This document shows, in pieces, positions 10,050-18,845 of a stretch of 64,000 nucleotides of DNA. Both the position numbers and the translations under genes were made by a program. The stretch's first letter is position 1, and every line of letters starts with the position of its first letter. The DNA comes from Nostoc sp. MG11 (lineage in GTDB: Bacteria > Cyanobacteriota > Cyanobacteriia > Cyanobacteriales > Nostocaceae). The notes beneath the pieces were generated by a model. It was not told the DNA's origin. It made no database searches and saw nothing but the letters and a program-made list of their open reading frames with translations. The stretch lies in contig NZ_JACXXN010000002.1 of the NCBI RefSeq assembly GCF_014904695.1, forward strand, positions 496,001-560,000. Reading direction: 5' to 3'.

Positions 10050-10123
10050 TTCGATTTTAGGAATGAATTTTTCATTTTATCTTCATGTCATCTTGAATCT
10101 TGACTTCTAGCTGCGGAACGTTA

Positions 10124-10915
10124 ATGCCTCAAAATAATAATCATAGATACGATAATCCATTAAGTAACTTTGCAACTTATTTCACTCCAACATCCGTAGT
10201 ATTTACTATTGGTTTAATACTTTTAACTGTCGGTTTGTTTACTCAAAATACTTTAGGTTTCTGGTCGCAACTACTATCAACAACTGGGTCGGCACTGTTA
10301 GCTAGCTGGGTTTCAGTTATCTATGATCGAGATTCACTGGTTAACCGCTTGGAGAATATGTTCAAGATCAAGGCTTTCTCTGAACAGGGTTTTCGGAGGG
10401 TACACGAACAGATGGATTTCGGTAGCATTTTTCGCATTGCAAAGAATGGAGATACGGTGTATTGGCATGATACCTACTGCTCACTTCGTAAAGGGTACCT
10501 TGAAGACGTAAAGAATGCTCTGCAAGAAGGAGTTAAGATCCATATTCTTGCAATAGATCCTGATTGTCCTAATGCTACTCATAGATCTAATGAGATGGAT
10601 GAAGGTCAAGCCTGGGTTGTAGGACTTCGAGACTTCATTACCGCAATGCGTAACTTAAGAAACGATCCAAGCTATGGGCATAATCTAGAATTAAGAATTT
10701 ATGATGGGCTTACTTGCGTGCCTTTTTATATCTTATTTGATAGAAGAAAAGATACTCCTAAACTAGGTTATTATTCTATTTTTCTCAACGACCATACAGC
10801 TGACTGTACACATTTTGAAATTGTGGAAGGCAAAGACTTTAGTCGAGGAAGAGGATTACTAACAAATTTTGTTGAGTATTTTAAAAAAAAATGGGATGTA
10901 AGCAGAAGTGTCTAA
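10124..10915 (+). CDS. Unknown protein with two membrane segments and a soluble alpha/beta domain
   Basis: I do not recognise this gene by name. From the ATG at 10124 (GGA upstream) it has 263 residues; the frame is open to a TTG at 10100, but that start looks weaker. Two hydrophobic segments (about residues 24-41 and 44-66) form a hairpin anchor and are followed by about 195 soluble residues. The soluble part has a strand-helix-strand pattern, GYLEDVKNALQEGVKIHILAIDPDCPN, like the lobes of PLD-type or related effector domains, but no HKD motif is present. The later stretch YGHNLELRIYDGLTCVPFYILFDRR has a similar alternating pattern. A membrane-tethered enzyme or sensor is possible; this is inference. 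A weak AT-rich hairpin (10927-10944) follows the stop. Confidence 0.6.
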   Translation: MPQNNNHRYDNPLSNFATYFTPTSVVFTIGLILLTVGLFTQNTLGFWSQLLSTTGSALLASWVSVIYDRDSLVNRLENMFKIKAFSEQGFRRVHEQMDFGSIFRIAKNGDTVYWHDTYCSLRKGYLEDVKNALQEGVKIHILAIDPDCPNATHRSNEMDEGQAWVVGLRDFITAMRNLRNDPSYGHNLELRIYDGLTCVPFYILFDRRKDTPKLGYYSIFLNDHTADCTHFEIVEGKDFSRGRGLLTNFVEYFKKKWDVSRSV

Positions 10916-11008
10916 ACTAAAAAATGTCAAAATTTTAATTTTGATAATATAAAATACCAGATAGGTTAGCATTTTTCCACTAATTTATTTAATCAAATAA
11001 GAAAAAAT

Positions 11009-11845
11009 ATGACTAATTTTACTCTTCAGTCAAGCCGAGAATGGTGGTCACAACGATGGCTTGATTTGCTAGATTCTTATCGATTTAAAAAGCGTTTGGA
11101 ACGTGCTAGAAACTATGCTCGTCAGGGAAATGTCTTGAGTATCGAGTTTAAAGGTGCAAAAGTCTTAGCGAGAGTACAAGGTAGTGAAGCAGAACCTTAT
11201 AAAGTTTCCCTTTCTCTTGATCCTTTTAGTGATGAACAGTGGGGTTATGTAATTGAAACAATGTCCCATAAAGTAACTTTTGCTGCTAAGCTGCTGGCAG
11301 GGGAAATGCCACAAAATATAGAAGAAGTGTTTACAGCGAATGGTCTTTCTTTATTTCCTTTTACTCTCTCTGATATCCACAGTAAATGCTCATGTCCTGA
11401 TAAAGCAAATCCTTGTAAACACGTTGGTGCTATTTACTATCAGTTAGGCGATCGCTTCAGTGAAGATCCATTTGTACTATTTCAATTGCGTGGACGCACG
11501 AAAGAGCAAATTATTAGTGATTTACGAAATTTACGTAGTGCCAAGGTTGAAGCTCACACTATTGAAACCTCTGAAGTTCAACAGTTAGTTCCCAACAACC
11601 AATACACAGTAACAATTGACGCTTTCTGGCAATATAACGAGCCACTAGAGTCATCCTTGGTAGTAATTGCACCGTCGAGTAGCGAGACAATATTAGACGT
11701 ATTGGGAGCGATTCCTTTGGCGAAAGAGGCAGAACATGCCGTAAATTTAAATTCTGGTGATGTGGTAATGAACTATTTGGATGTAGTTTACAAAGATGTT
11801 AGTCAGAAGGCTTTTTTGGCAGCCATGAACGTGGAAGGAAGTTGA
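11009..11845 (+). CDS. SWIM zinc-finger family protein (partner of SNF2 helicase)
   Basis: A 278-residue protein with a SWIM zinc finger: CSC at about residues 127-129 followed by CKH, giving the C-x-C-x6-C-x-H ligand pattern. The N-terminus (SREWWSQRWLDLLDSYRFKKRLERARNYAR) and the segment after the finger are typical of the bacterial SWIM proteins encoded next to SNF2 ATPases. SWIM domains bind DNA or proteins, so it probably guides or regulates the helicase at 5791. In this genome the two are separated by the genes at 9549 and 10124. The C-terminal half is less conserved. The ATG at 11009 is followed directly by the expected family start. Confidence 0.85.
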   Translation: MTNFTLQSSREWWSQRWLDLLDSYRFKKRLERARNYARQGNVLSIEFKGAKVLARVQGSEAEPYKVSLSLDPFSDEQWGYVIETMSHKVTFAAKLLAGEMPQNIEEVFTANGLSLFPFTLSDIHSKCSCPDKANPCKHVGAIYYQLGDRFSEDPFVLFQLRGRTKEQIISDLRNLRSAKVEAHTIETSEVQQLVPNNQYTVTIDAFWQYNEPLESSLVVIAPSSSETILDVLGAIPLAKEAEHAVNLNSGDVVMNYLDVVYKDVSQKAFLAAMNVEGS

Positions 11846-12001
11846 CTAGGTAAATTCAGCTAATTTCCTGGTTATCCCTGCTTAACATCAGGCATGGGAT
11901 GCTTATGTACAATAGGAAACTGAGACTGCCTGAAAATTTAAAGTTGTATTTATTACTAGTGATTGAATGTTATAAAAGCAGAGTAATCCAGTCAAATCAA
12001 C

Positions 12002-12301
12002 ATGGAACTCCAAACTAGAATTATTTCGGTAGAACTTGCTGATGGTACACATGTCCGAGTTGAAGCTACACTAATCGGCGAACGCAAAATAAATTTTCAA
12101 ACCCAACCTTTTAACGAAGTAACCGTTGCGATAGAATCTCTTACCAAGGAAATTGCAGAGATAGTACACAAAGCTAAGCCAGATAAAGCAAGTGTAAAAT
12201 TTGGTATAGAAATTTGTATTGAATCGGGTAAGCTCATACCTTTACTAGTCAAAGGTACTTCCACTGCCAATCTGGAAATTACCTTAGAATGGGGTCACTA
12301 G
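12002..12301 (+). CDS. Trypsin-co-occurring domain protein (Trypco1, CU044_2847 type)
   Basis: A 99-residue protein made of one domain. It opens IISVELADGTHVRVEA, has FNEVTVAIESLTKEIAEIV in the middle, and ends with KPDKASVKFGIEICIESGKL and a LLVKGT...LEITLEW strand. This is the pattern of Trypco1 proteins. Comparative genomics places Trypco domains in NTP-dependent conflict systems alongside trypsin-like peptidases, often with STAND ATPases. No peptidase is encoded next to it here, so it is an orphan or works in trans. The ATG at 12002 gives the family's usual start. The 150-base gap upstream shows no clear promoter. Confidence 0.75.
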   Translation: MELQTRIISVELADGTHVRVEATLIGERKINFQTQPFNEVTVAIESLTKEIAEIVHKAKPDKASVKFGIEICIESGKLIPLLVKGTSTANLEITLEWGH

Positions 12302-12438
12302 CTACTTAATAAAACATCTTGCCCATAATCTCGGCGGATTAGTCATTTGTGTTTAGATGTAGATACCATACTTATGTAGAAATATCTAAAAAGTCTAACA
12401 GAGCCAACCGAGTAATCTAAGTAACTATCCGAAATATT

Positions 12439-12624
12439 TCACTGTCCAAACTCAAGCCTAGCCTGTTCCACTAAATCGGCTGTCACAATTTCTTGCTCTG
12501 CTTGACGAGCAAGCTGCTCAATTCGGGCTTTAGCTTGAGAACGAACAAAAAAGGGAATACTTTTCAACTTTGTTTTAGCTTCAGATGTCCATTGCAAAGC
12601 ATCTGTAAAATTAGATTCGCTCAT
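12439..12624 (-). CDS. Stand-alone PCP-reductase (ChlB C-terminal-like) domain protein
   Basis: A 61-residue protein: [19 protein letters not shown], then [29 protein letters not shown]. This is the small helical domain found at the C-terminus of the light-independent protochlorophyllide reductase subunit ChlB/BchB. Free-standing copies are common in cyanobacteria and uncharacterised. Length and both conserved helices look complete, so it is a real small gene and not a fragment. It lies alone on the minus strand. A role in chlorophyll synthesis or in another radical/Fe-S process is only inferred from the domain. Confidence 0.75.
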   Translation of the reverse strand: MSESNFTDALQWTSEAKTKLKSIPFFVRSQAKARIEQLARQAEQEIVTADLVEQARLEFGQ

Positions 12625-13330
12625 ATACTCATACCCCTAGGTAGCTATGATTTTGTCTGACCCAATTTTGATTTTTTCGGTTCAGTTACCGCAGACAAAC
12701 GCTTGCTCTATAGGTTGAACGCTGCTTATTAACACTTTAATTGGTTTCGCAACTTTGAGACAATAGTTATGTAAACAAATGTGATGGGTAAATTTTCCAT
12801 TGGCTTTTGGCTTTGTTAATTATACGCTCTTGTTGAGTATTGATCTCATTCGTGGCTCTTTGAGCAATTTGCTCGTTTCCCTCACTTGAGAATCATCACC
12901 AATCTCCTCGACATTTTCAAGTTAGTTTACTGAGCAAGCATACACTCCCAGTGGCTTTGAATTTTATGCGATCGCCAAAAATGCCGATTTAGTATCAAAT
13001 TGAAGCAAAATACTCAGTAGCAAAAGTAAAATTTTTGTCAATACAAATACATAAGTTACTTAATTATGACAGCAAATCGTATCAATTTCTCTGATTGATT
13101 CACAAGTTTAATGCTTACTGATTTCAAAAAGAGCGATAATTATTGTTGCGATACTTTTCTGATAAACCGAGATTAACCTAGCTGCTCTTTTGCAGGGGAT
13201 ATAGCCTTCTTTGCAAAAGAGTAGTGGAGTGTAGGTCAGATGTGAGAGTAACTAACAGAAATGTATTAATTTTTAGTGTGTATTTGATTCAGGCAATTTT
13301 TTGAGAGCAGTTACACAAAAGGAGGTTGAG
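12625..13330. other. Long intergenic region with one inverted repeat
   Basis: About 700 bases without a supportable gene on either strand. One perfect 10-bp inverted repeat, CTCTTTTGCA (13185-13194) and TGCAAAAGAG (13212-13221), lies 110 bases before the next gene; it could be a terminator or a leader structure. A single near-HIP1 site lies at about 12968. Nothing else was recognised. Confidence 0.4.
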
Positions 13331-13771
13331 ATGAGCCGTCTTCTTCATGAAAAATCAGTCTCATATAAAGGATACCTCATCATTCCATTTATTTTTGGCA
13401 AAGCAGATAATTACGAAATTTATTCGTATAGATTGCTAGCAGAAATTGGGCAAAAAAGCCAATTTCACAAAGCAGAAAATCCAGCAAGAATCTATGGCAG
13501 CAGTATTAGCAATATCGTTGATATTGCCAAAGAACATATTGAAAAAAATTTAGAATTTAGTAGCCAAAGGGATAATTTTAAATCACGATATATTTACCGC
13601 AATAATTTGATTATTGTCTTCCAAGAAGCAGGTAAATATTTTTACGATCATTATCCACCAGAATTATTGAATAATATTGCTGCACCCAAATTATTCACAT
13701 CTGAATACGAATGTCTAAGTTGGATTAAGCAAGGACTTGATGGACGATATACACGGCAAAGAGCAAGATAA
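13331..13771 (+). CDS. Conserved-looking hypothetical protein
   Basis: Not recognised. The start is chosen at ATG 13331 because a strong Shine-Dalgarno sequence, AAAAGGAGG (13317-13325), lies just upstream; the open frame extends further to a TTG at 13301. The 146-residue product is soluble and fairly aromatic. It begins with a short beta-rich part (YKGYLIIPFIFG), then has a helix-like IVDIAKEHIEKNLEF, and ends with a basic YTRQRAR tail. No catalytic motif or membrane segment is visible. The strong ribosome binding site supports a real gene. Neighbours give no functional clue. Confidence 0.55.
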   Translation: MSRLLHEKSVSYKGYLIIPFIFGKADNYEIYSYRLLAEIGQKSQFHKAENPARIYGSSISNIVDIAKEHIEKNLEFSSQRDNFKSRYIYRNNLIIVFQEAGKYFYDHYPPELLNNIAAPKLFTSEYECLSWIKQGLDGRYTRQRAR

Positions 13772-14177
13772 AGGTTTGTATTTGATTTGACTTGGAATGG
13801 CTTGGTTGGTTGTAAGAATAGTTTATCTGCAATGATGAATGCGCTTGAATCCAGCCAAGCCATAATTTACAGCATGTTTTCAGGTAGTTGAATCACAAAT
13901 CGAGCCAGCCATGCAAAAGTTCAGTTTTTGCCTCGTTACTAATCAAATAAAATCAAATAAAAAGTAAAATTGTAAGAGTTAAAAAAAAGAATTTAAGTTA
14001 AATTTAACTATTTAAATTCTTGTCATGTTTTATACATGAGTGTTTTTTTTGAAGATTTCCCAGATTTTCAAAAGTGCGAACCAGTTGCGACCCCAATAAC
14101 TATCCCAGTGCGACAACATTAGTTGAAGAGTGTAGTAAACTTTTGCCCCTGATTTCCAAGTTTCAGGGCTTAGGGTA

Positions 14178-14289
14178 ATACCAAGTTGTAATTGCTTGTC
14201 ATTCTGAGCGGAGCGAGGAATCTCAGAGATACTGAGCGAAACGCAGTCTAGCGAAATATGACAAAATACTATCTTTCCCAACTTGGTAT
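14178..14289. mobile_element. MITE-like element with perfect 11-bp terminal inverted repeats
   Basis: ATACCAAGTTG (14178-14188) and its exact reverse complement CAACTTGGTAT (14279-14289) bound 112 bases with no coding capacity. Inside is a GAGCGGAGCGAGGAATCTC / GAGCGAAACGCAG-type repeat that is frequent in Nostoc-like genomes. Small size, perfect ends and lack of coding suggest a non-autonomous transposable element. The matching transposase is not in this window. Confidence 0.6.
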
Positions 14290-14324
14290 AAGCGGTTCTC
14301 AATCGGGTTTAACACAAATATTTA

Positions 14325-14354
14325 TAGGGGCGTACACTTAGTTGTGCGCCCCTA
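14325..14354. repeat. GC-rich stem-loop repeat
   Basis: TAGGGGCGTACA (14325-14336) and TGTGCGCCCCTA (14343-14354) pair over 12 positions with one G-T/A-C mismatch and a 6-base loop. This GGGGCG-x-ACA dyad is a common dispersed hairpin in cyanobacteria. It lies downstream of the minus-strand gene at 14420 and may help end its transcript. Confidence 0.5.
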
Positions 14355-14419
14355 ATGTATAATCGATACAATCAAGAATTGCTCCTCACAAGAATTATAT
14401 TTTCTGGACTCTCCATATC

Positions 14420-14854
14420 TTAAAGTTGAGAGCGAGGAGCATTGAAGGCTTCCCAAGCGGCTTTAGTAGCATTTTGAAGACGAAGGCTGAAGTCTACTAC
14501 TTCTTTCATCAGCAAGTACCAGTTTTTCTCAGCTTCATCCTGCATTACTGCCCAAGCATATTCCAGGCGATGATCTCGTTCAATAAGTTTCCTCCCTTCA
14601 ATTGCTTCCCGTGCTTGACGCACAGCTTTCAAATATGTTTCACGGGTAAGAGTACCTGCTGATTTTGCCTCAGCTTGAGCGCGTCTTTTTAACGCTTCAA
14701 TGAGCGCTTTGGTTTCGCGCTTAACTTCATCCGTCTCACCTGCCATTTCGGTTTCTACCATTTCATCAGTTTGAGAACTGATTTCTACTACTACTATGGA
14801 TTCGGTGGATTCGATTATTGTGGTTTCAATGGGTTCGATGTTGTTAGCATTCAT
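14420..14854 (-). CDS. Hypothetical helical protein with acidic N-terminus
   Basis: Not recognised. The 144-residue product has a Thr/Glu-rich, probably disordered N-terminal 45 residues, and the rest is strongly helical and charged (ETKALIEALKRRAQAEAKSAGTL..., REAIEGRKLIERDHRLEYAWAVMQ). It ends in a Trp/aromatic helix. Coiled-coil or helical-bundle assembly is likely. No membrane segment or enzyme motif is seen. The ATG at 14854 is well placed. An STRR-type repeat separates it from htpX downstream of the latter. Confidence 0.55.
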   Translation of the reverse strand: MNANNIEPIETTIIESTESIVVVEISSQTDEMVETEMAGETDEVKRETKALIEALKRRAQAEAKSAGTLTRETYLKAVRQAREAIEGRKLIERDHRLEYAWAVMQDEAEKNWYLLMKEVVDFSLRLQNATKAAWEAFNAPRSQL

Positions 14855-14971
14855 AAGTTGAAATATCCTTATTGCAAAGCTGACTATCGAATGAAAACTG
14901 CATCCTGAATTGATTAGTTAAGAGTCAAGGGTCAATAGTCAAAATCAATTACTTTTGACCTTGAACTTTTT

Positions 14972-15841
14972 TTAATAAGCTGTAGTTGGCAGTTGTTGCT
15001 CTAATTTTAACAATGCTGCAACTCGTGCTTCAGTGGCAGGATGACTGGAAAATAAGTTACCCAGAAATTGGCCAGAGATGGGATTGATAATTAATAACGG
15101 CTCAAATGCTGGGTTGGCATTTAGAGGTAACTGTTTTGCTGTAGCTTCTAACCGTTGTAATGCCTGAGCTAAAGCACGGGGATTACCAGTTAATCTAGCA
15201 GAACCAGCATCAGCGGAGAATTCTCGTGTGCGAGAAATTGCTAGCTGAATGATTGTGGCAGCTAATGGCGCAAGTATTACCGTTAATAGAATACCTAAAG
15301 GATTTCCGCCTCTATTGTCATTTCGTGAACCACCACCAAACCATAAGCTGTAGCTGACCATTTGGGCTAAGAATGAAATAGCACCAGCGACAGTAGCAGC
15401 AACGGCTTGTGTCAGGGTATCACGATTAATAATATGGGTAAGTTCGTGAGCAATAACGCCTTCGAGTTCGTCCTCTGGTAGTATATTCAAAATGCCTTCG
15501 GTGACAGCTATAGCAGCGTGTTCTGGGTCGCGCCCCGTAGCGAAAGCGTTGGCAGTTTGACTAGGAACAATATAAACTCCTGGCATGGGGATATTGGCAC
15601 GCTGAGACAATCTCTGCACCATTCGATATAGTCCCGGCGCTTGACTTTCGCTTACAGGCTGGGCGCGGTAAACTGATAGTGCAATTTTATCTGATTGATA
15701 CCAAGAAAATAGGTTTGTTACTGCTGCTAAACCAATTCCTACAATCAAACCACCAGTACCGCCAATTATCCAATAACTAATCGCAATCAATAAGCCACTG
15801 AGTGCAGCTAGCAAAGCTACCGTTTTCAATTGATTTGCCAT
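14972..15841 (-). CDS. htpX: Zinc metalloprotease HtpX-like (M48 family)
   Basis: A membrane-bound zinc endopeptidase that takes part in quality control of inner or thylakoid membrane proteins. The 289-residue protein has two N-terminal hydrophobic segments (about 7-47), the catalytic motif HELTH (His132, Glu133, His136), a second hydrophobic pair (about 145-205), and the third zinc ligand in REFSADAGSARL. Length and order match bacterial HtpX. The ATG at 15841 is preceded by a GGAGAG-like site. It is divergent from prxQ, with a 334-base shared upstream region. Confidence 0.93.
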   Translation of the reverse strand: MANQLKTVALLAALSGLLIAISYWIIGGTGGLIVGIGLAAVTNLFSWYQSDKIALSVYRAQPVSESQAPGLYRMVQRLSQRANIPMPGVYIVPSQTANAFATGRDPEHAAIAVTEGILNILPEDELEGVIAHELTHIINRDTLTQAVAATVAGAISFLAQMVSYSLWFGGGSRNDNRGGNPLGILLTVILAPLAATIIQLAISRTREFSADAGSARLTGNPRALAQALQRLEATAKQLPLNANPAFEPLLIINPISGQFLGNLFSSHPATEARVAALLKLEQQLPTTAY

Positions 15842-16175
15842 ATTTTCGCTCTCCTGCTAATGCTGTGTAGATTTTTTAAGCTTTTCTAAACAACAGCATT
15901 ACTTAAGCTACACCTTGATTGTATCTAGCTAAACTCAGATATATAGTGCAGAAAACCTGTATGATGAGTACGGTTTTCCTACTTAACTTTTGGAAACACT
16001 ATCTAGTAATATATAAGTTTCTTTTTAAGAAAATCTCTCTATGGCTATTAATTGAGTAGCGGTATCTAAGCCTAAAGTGTGAACTTATTGCTTGAGATTT
16101 TTGAGCATCTAGTGAATGCTACAGTGACAAATAATTAGTTAATCTACCTTTATTAAATAATCACCACTATTTGTT
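15842..16175. other. Divergent intergenic region between htpX and prxQ
   Basis: Holds the promoters of both genes by position. I see no clear repeat, operator or small gene in it. Confidence 0.4.
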
Positions 16176-16637
16176 ATGCAAGTCAAAGTTGGGGATACCG
16201 CTCCTAATTTCAGCCTTCCTGCCCAAAACGGTTCAACAGTTAGCCTCCAAGATTTTCGTGGCAAAAAAGCTGTTGTCCTATATTTTTACCCCAAGGACGA
16301 CACACCTGGATGTACAACAGAATCTTGTGCCTTTCGGGATCAGTATGAAGTATTTAAAACCGCTGACGCTGAAGTTATTGGTGTAAGTGCAGACTCCAGC
16401 GAATCTCACCAGCGATTTGCCGCAAAGCACCAGCTACCATTTACCCTCTTGAGTGACAAAGGCGACCAAGTACGCAAGCTTTACGGTGCAACAGCAGCTT
16501 TTGGTTTGTTCCCTGGTCGTGTTACTTACGTTATTGACCAAGAGGGAATTGTGCAATACGTATTTGATTCAATGTTTAACTTTAAAGGTCATGTTGAGGA
16601 AGCGCTGAAAACGTTGCAGCAGCTTGCGGCCAAGTAG
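16176..16637 (+). CDS. Peroxiredoxin of the Bcp/PrxQ type
   Basis: A thiol peroxidase that reduces hydrogen peroxide and organic peroxides using thioredoxin. The 153-residue protein has the peroxidatic site [13 protein letters not shown], with Cys46 and the resolving Cys51 five residues later on the same helix, the hallmark of PrxQ. The rest ([16 protein letters not shown], a late VTYVIDQEG) is typical. Cyanobacteria carry several PrxQ paralogues, so I do not assign a subtype. It is followed by a terminator-like hairpin (16668-16691) shared with the convergent hpf gene. Confidence 0.93.
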   Translation: MQVKVGDTAPNFSLPAQNGSTVSLQDFRGKKAVVLYFYPKDDTPGCTTESCAFRDQYEVFKTADAEVIGVSADSSESHQRFAAKHQLPFTLLSDKGDQVRKLYGATAAFGLFPGRVTYVIDQEGIVQYVFDSMFNFKGHVEEALKTLQQLAAK

Positions 16638-16667
16638 GGGATAGAGTTTATGGCATGGAGCATTGGA

Positions 16668-16691
16668 GAAAGGGGAAAACCATCCCCTTTC
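16668..16691. terminator. Hairpin between convergent prxQ and hpf
   Basis: GAAAGGGGA (16668-16676) and TCCCCTTTC (16683-16691) form a perfect 9-bp stem with a 6-base loop, in the 105-base gap between convergent genes. It can serve both strands. Confidence 0.6.
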
Positions 16692-16742
16692 CCTTTAACC
16701 TTTAACTTTTTGCCCCTCTTAAGAGTCCTTAATCCTCAGTCC

Positions 16743-17393
16743 CTATTTATTCGAGTGCGATTTTTCTGGCATGACAATATTGGCTTGGGCTGACTTGCCA
16801 TTCTTGCCGTTAGCATGACCGTTAGCGTTGCGGGGTTGAATCACACCATAACCGCCGTGGTTGCGTTCGTAGATTACATTAATCTCGCCAGTTTCAGAAT
16901 TGCGGAACATGTAAAAGTCATGTCCTACTAGTTGCAGTTGTTCTAAGGCTTCTGCAACAGTCATTGGAGGCATGGAAAAATACTTTGTGCGGACAACCTC
17001 GTTAGGTAGTTCGGGGGTGCGATCGCCAATTAAATCTGTTACCATCGACTCCACAACGACTACTTCATTCGTTGGTTGGGCATGAGTTTTCTGCTCTTGA
17101 CGCCGTTCTTTATATTTACGCAGTTGACGGGCAATTTTATCTGCAACCAAGTCAATGCTGGCGTATAAGTTTTCGCTGCTTTCCTCGGCACGGATGACGC
17201 TACCATTGGCATAAATCGTTACTTCAGCCGCTTGTCTAGGATTAATTCGAGGATTGCGGGCTACGCTAAGATGCACATCCACTTCATTTGTGATGTTCTG
17301 AAAGTGATTAACTGCTTTTTCAATTTTTTGATGCACATACTCCCGAATCGCCTCGGTAATTTCTATATTTTTGCCGTGGATGACAAGCTTCAT
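16743..17393 (-). CDS. hpf: Long ribosome hibernation promoting factor (HPF/LrtA)
   Basis: Long-form HPF dimerises 70S ribosomes in the dark or stationary phase; in cyanobacteria it is known as LrtA, the product of the light-repressed transcript. The 216-residue protein has the S30AE domain at about 1-105 ([20 protein letters not shown], then [21 protein letters not shown]) and the C-terminal dimerisation domain at about 130-185 ([33 protein letters not shown]). Its tail is Asn/Gly/Lys-rich. A long untranslated leader is known for cyanobacterial lrtA; here more than 600 bases upstream have no gene, which fits that. Confidence 0.93.
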   Translation of the reverse strand: MKLVIHGKNIEITEAIREYVHQKIEKAVNHFQNITNEVDVHLSVARNPRINPRQAAEVTIYANGSVIRAEESSENLYASIDLVADKIARQLRKYKERRQEQKTHAQPTNEVVVVESMVTDLIGDRTPELPNEVVRTKYFSMPPMTVAEALEQLQLVGHDFYMFRNSETGEINVIYERNHGGYGVIQPRNANGHANGKNGKSAQANIVMPEKSHSNK

Positions 17394-18030
17394 GTAAACT
17401 CTCCCGCTGAATATTTGATGTGTGAATTTGCTTTGTATGAAAAGAAGTTGCGGTAAGGTCTATCAATGCCGCCAAAACAAATTGTGAATTATTTTTATGT
17501 ACTGCTGGTACGCTGTCTCTAAGGCTTGCTGCATCTGGTTTTTGTTAAGTATACCGTCGATTTATCTTCTGATCTCTGCGCTGCTTTCCAATTGGTTGCA
17601 AGGCAATTGAATGTCTACGCAGAAATTTAGATGAGGTAGTCTGAGCAGTAGCTCCCGTGACTACTTTTTTCTCTAAGTAACGCTTAAACAACTGTTGGTG
17701 GTTGATTCTGTGTTCCAAGAAATCCGCTCGCTGTTGATAAAGAACACAAGTCTTTGGGGAATGTTTGATCCTGTGAGATGCAAACAATAATATTAGAGTC
17801 ATCAGCCAGTGCATTCATTCTTATTGTCTTGGCGTGATGCTGATTGCAGAGAATTCCTCCCAACACCTATTGAGGTTATATATTCAAGCTAGCACTTTGT
17901 GTTTTCTAATGCTAATTCCCTTGACTTTCCTTTAAAATCCTTTGCATAGCTTGACATTTGTTGACCTTAGCCTTGCGAGTTGAAATATATTTCTTCCCGA
18001 TACTAGTTGATTTTTGGCATTATCCATAGT
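17394..18030. other. Divergent intergenic region between hpf and lipB
   Basis: About 640 bases. Two open frames on the minus strand (17545-17866) lack a ribosome binding site and any recognisable sequence. By analogy with other cyanobacteria, part of this may be the long lrtA/hpf leader. I see no clear hairpin. Confidence 0.4.
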
Positions 18031-18693
18031 ATGAAAACGTACCAAAACCGTTGTCTGTTATATAACCAGGGACTAATGCCTTACTTAAATGCTCATGCAT
18101 GGCAGCGATCGCTTCTCGCCGAGCGTATTAAGAACCCCAGTTTAAATGACGTGTTAATCTTGCTAGAGCATCCACCTGTCTACACTTTAGGACAGGGAGC
18201 AAGCCCAGAATTTCTTAAATTTGAGATTGACAAAAGTAGTTATGATGTGCATCGAGTTGAAAGAGGCGGCGAAGTCACTTACCATTGTCCTGGTCAACTC
18301 GTGGGGTATCCGATTTTAAATCTGCAACGTTATCGTCAAGACCTCCACTGGTACTTACGGCAACTCGAAGAAGTATTAATTCGCGTACTGGCAATTTACG
18401 GGTTAAAAGGAGAAAGAATTCCGGCTTTTACTGGTGTTTGGTTACAAGGGCGCAAAGTTGCCGCTATTGGTATTAAAGTTAGCCGTTGGATTACCATGCA
18501 CGGCTTTGCATTAAATGTGTGTCCAGACATGAAAGGCTTTGAGCAAATTGTACCGTGTGGCATTTCTGATAAACCTATAGGCAGTTTAGCTGAATGGATT
18601 CCAGGTATCACTTGCCAAGAAGTACGTTCTTATGTAGCTAAGTCTTTTGCAGAAGTGTTTGATATGGAATTAATTGAACCGCAGTCTGAATAA
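18031..18693 (+). CDS. lipB: Octanoyltransferase (lipoyl synthesis)
   Basis: LipB moves octanoate from acyl carrier protein to the lipoyl domains of pyruvate dehydrogenase and the glycine cleavage system, the first step of protein lipoylation. From ATG 18031 the product has 220 residues; the frame opens earlier at a TTG (18007), but the ATG start [15 protein letters not shown] fits the family better. Key sites are visible: [17 protein letters not shown], the Lys of [15 protein letters not shown] and the catalytic Cys of QIVPCGI. It stands alone and is followed by a strong hairpin. Confidence 0.94.
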   Translation: MKTYQNRCLLYNQGLMPYLNAHAWQRSLLAERIKNPSLNDVLILLEHPPVYTLGQGASPEFLKFEIDKSSYDVHRVERGGEVTYHCPGQLVGYPILNLQRYRQDLHWYLRQLEEVLIRVLAIYGLKGERIPAFTGVWLQGRKVAAIGIKVSRWITMHGFALNVCPDMKGFEQIVPCGISDKPIGSLAEWIPGITCQEVRSYVAKSFAEVFDMELIEPQSE

Positions 18694-18810
18694 TTTTTTC
18701 GGTGTGAATGAAAGGAGTCAGGAGACAAGAGTTAGGATATCCTTACCTACTTAAAAGGACAAGGTTCAAATATTGAACTAGAGTAAGTTTGCCGATTCAG
18801 CTCATAAAGC

Positions 18811-18840
18811 AATACGGTTGGTTTTAGAGCCAACCATATT
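18811..18840. terminator. Bidirectional terminator-like hairpin
   Basis: AATACGGTTGG (18811-18821) and CCAACCATATT (18830-18840) form an 11-bp stem with one mismatch and an 8-base loop. It lies between convergent lipB and the gene at 18846, immediately before the latter's stop. Confidence 0.65.
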
Positions 18841-18845
18841 GGATT

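Larger units (their letters stand above)
13772..14419. other. Intergenic region holding a MITE-like element and a GC-rich hairpin
   Basis: No supportable gene. An open frame on the minus strand (14030-14302) is mostly repeat sequence and is rejected. The region contains the element at 14178-14289 and the stem-loop at 14325-14354, listed separately. Confidence 0.6.

Noticed and set aside
14030-14302. 90-codon open frame on the minus strand
   Set aside because: Most of it lies inside the MITE-like element with terminal inverted repeats; no ribosome binding site and no recognisable protein pattern.
17545-17866. Two overlapping open frames upstream of hpf
   Set aside because: No ribosome binding site, no protein-like pattern; region is more likely an untranslated leader.
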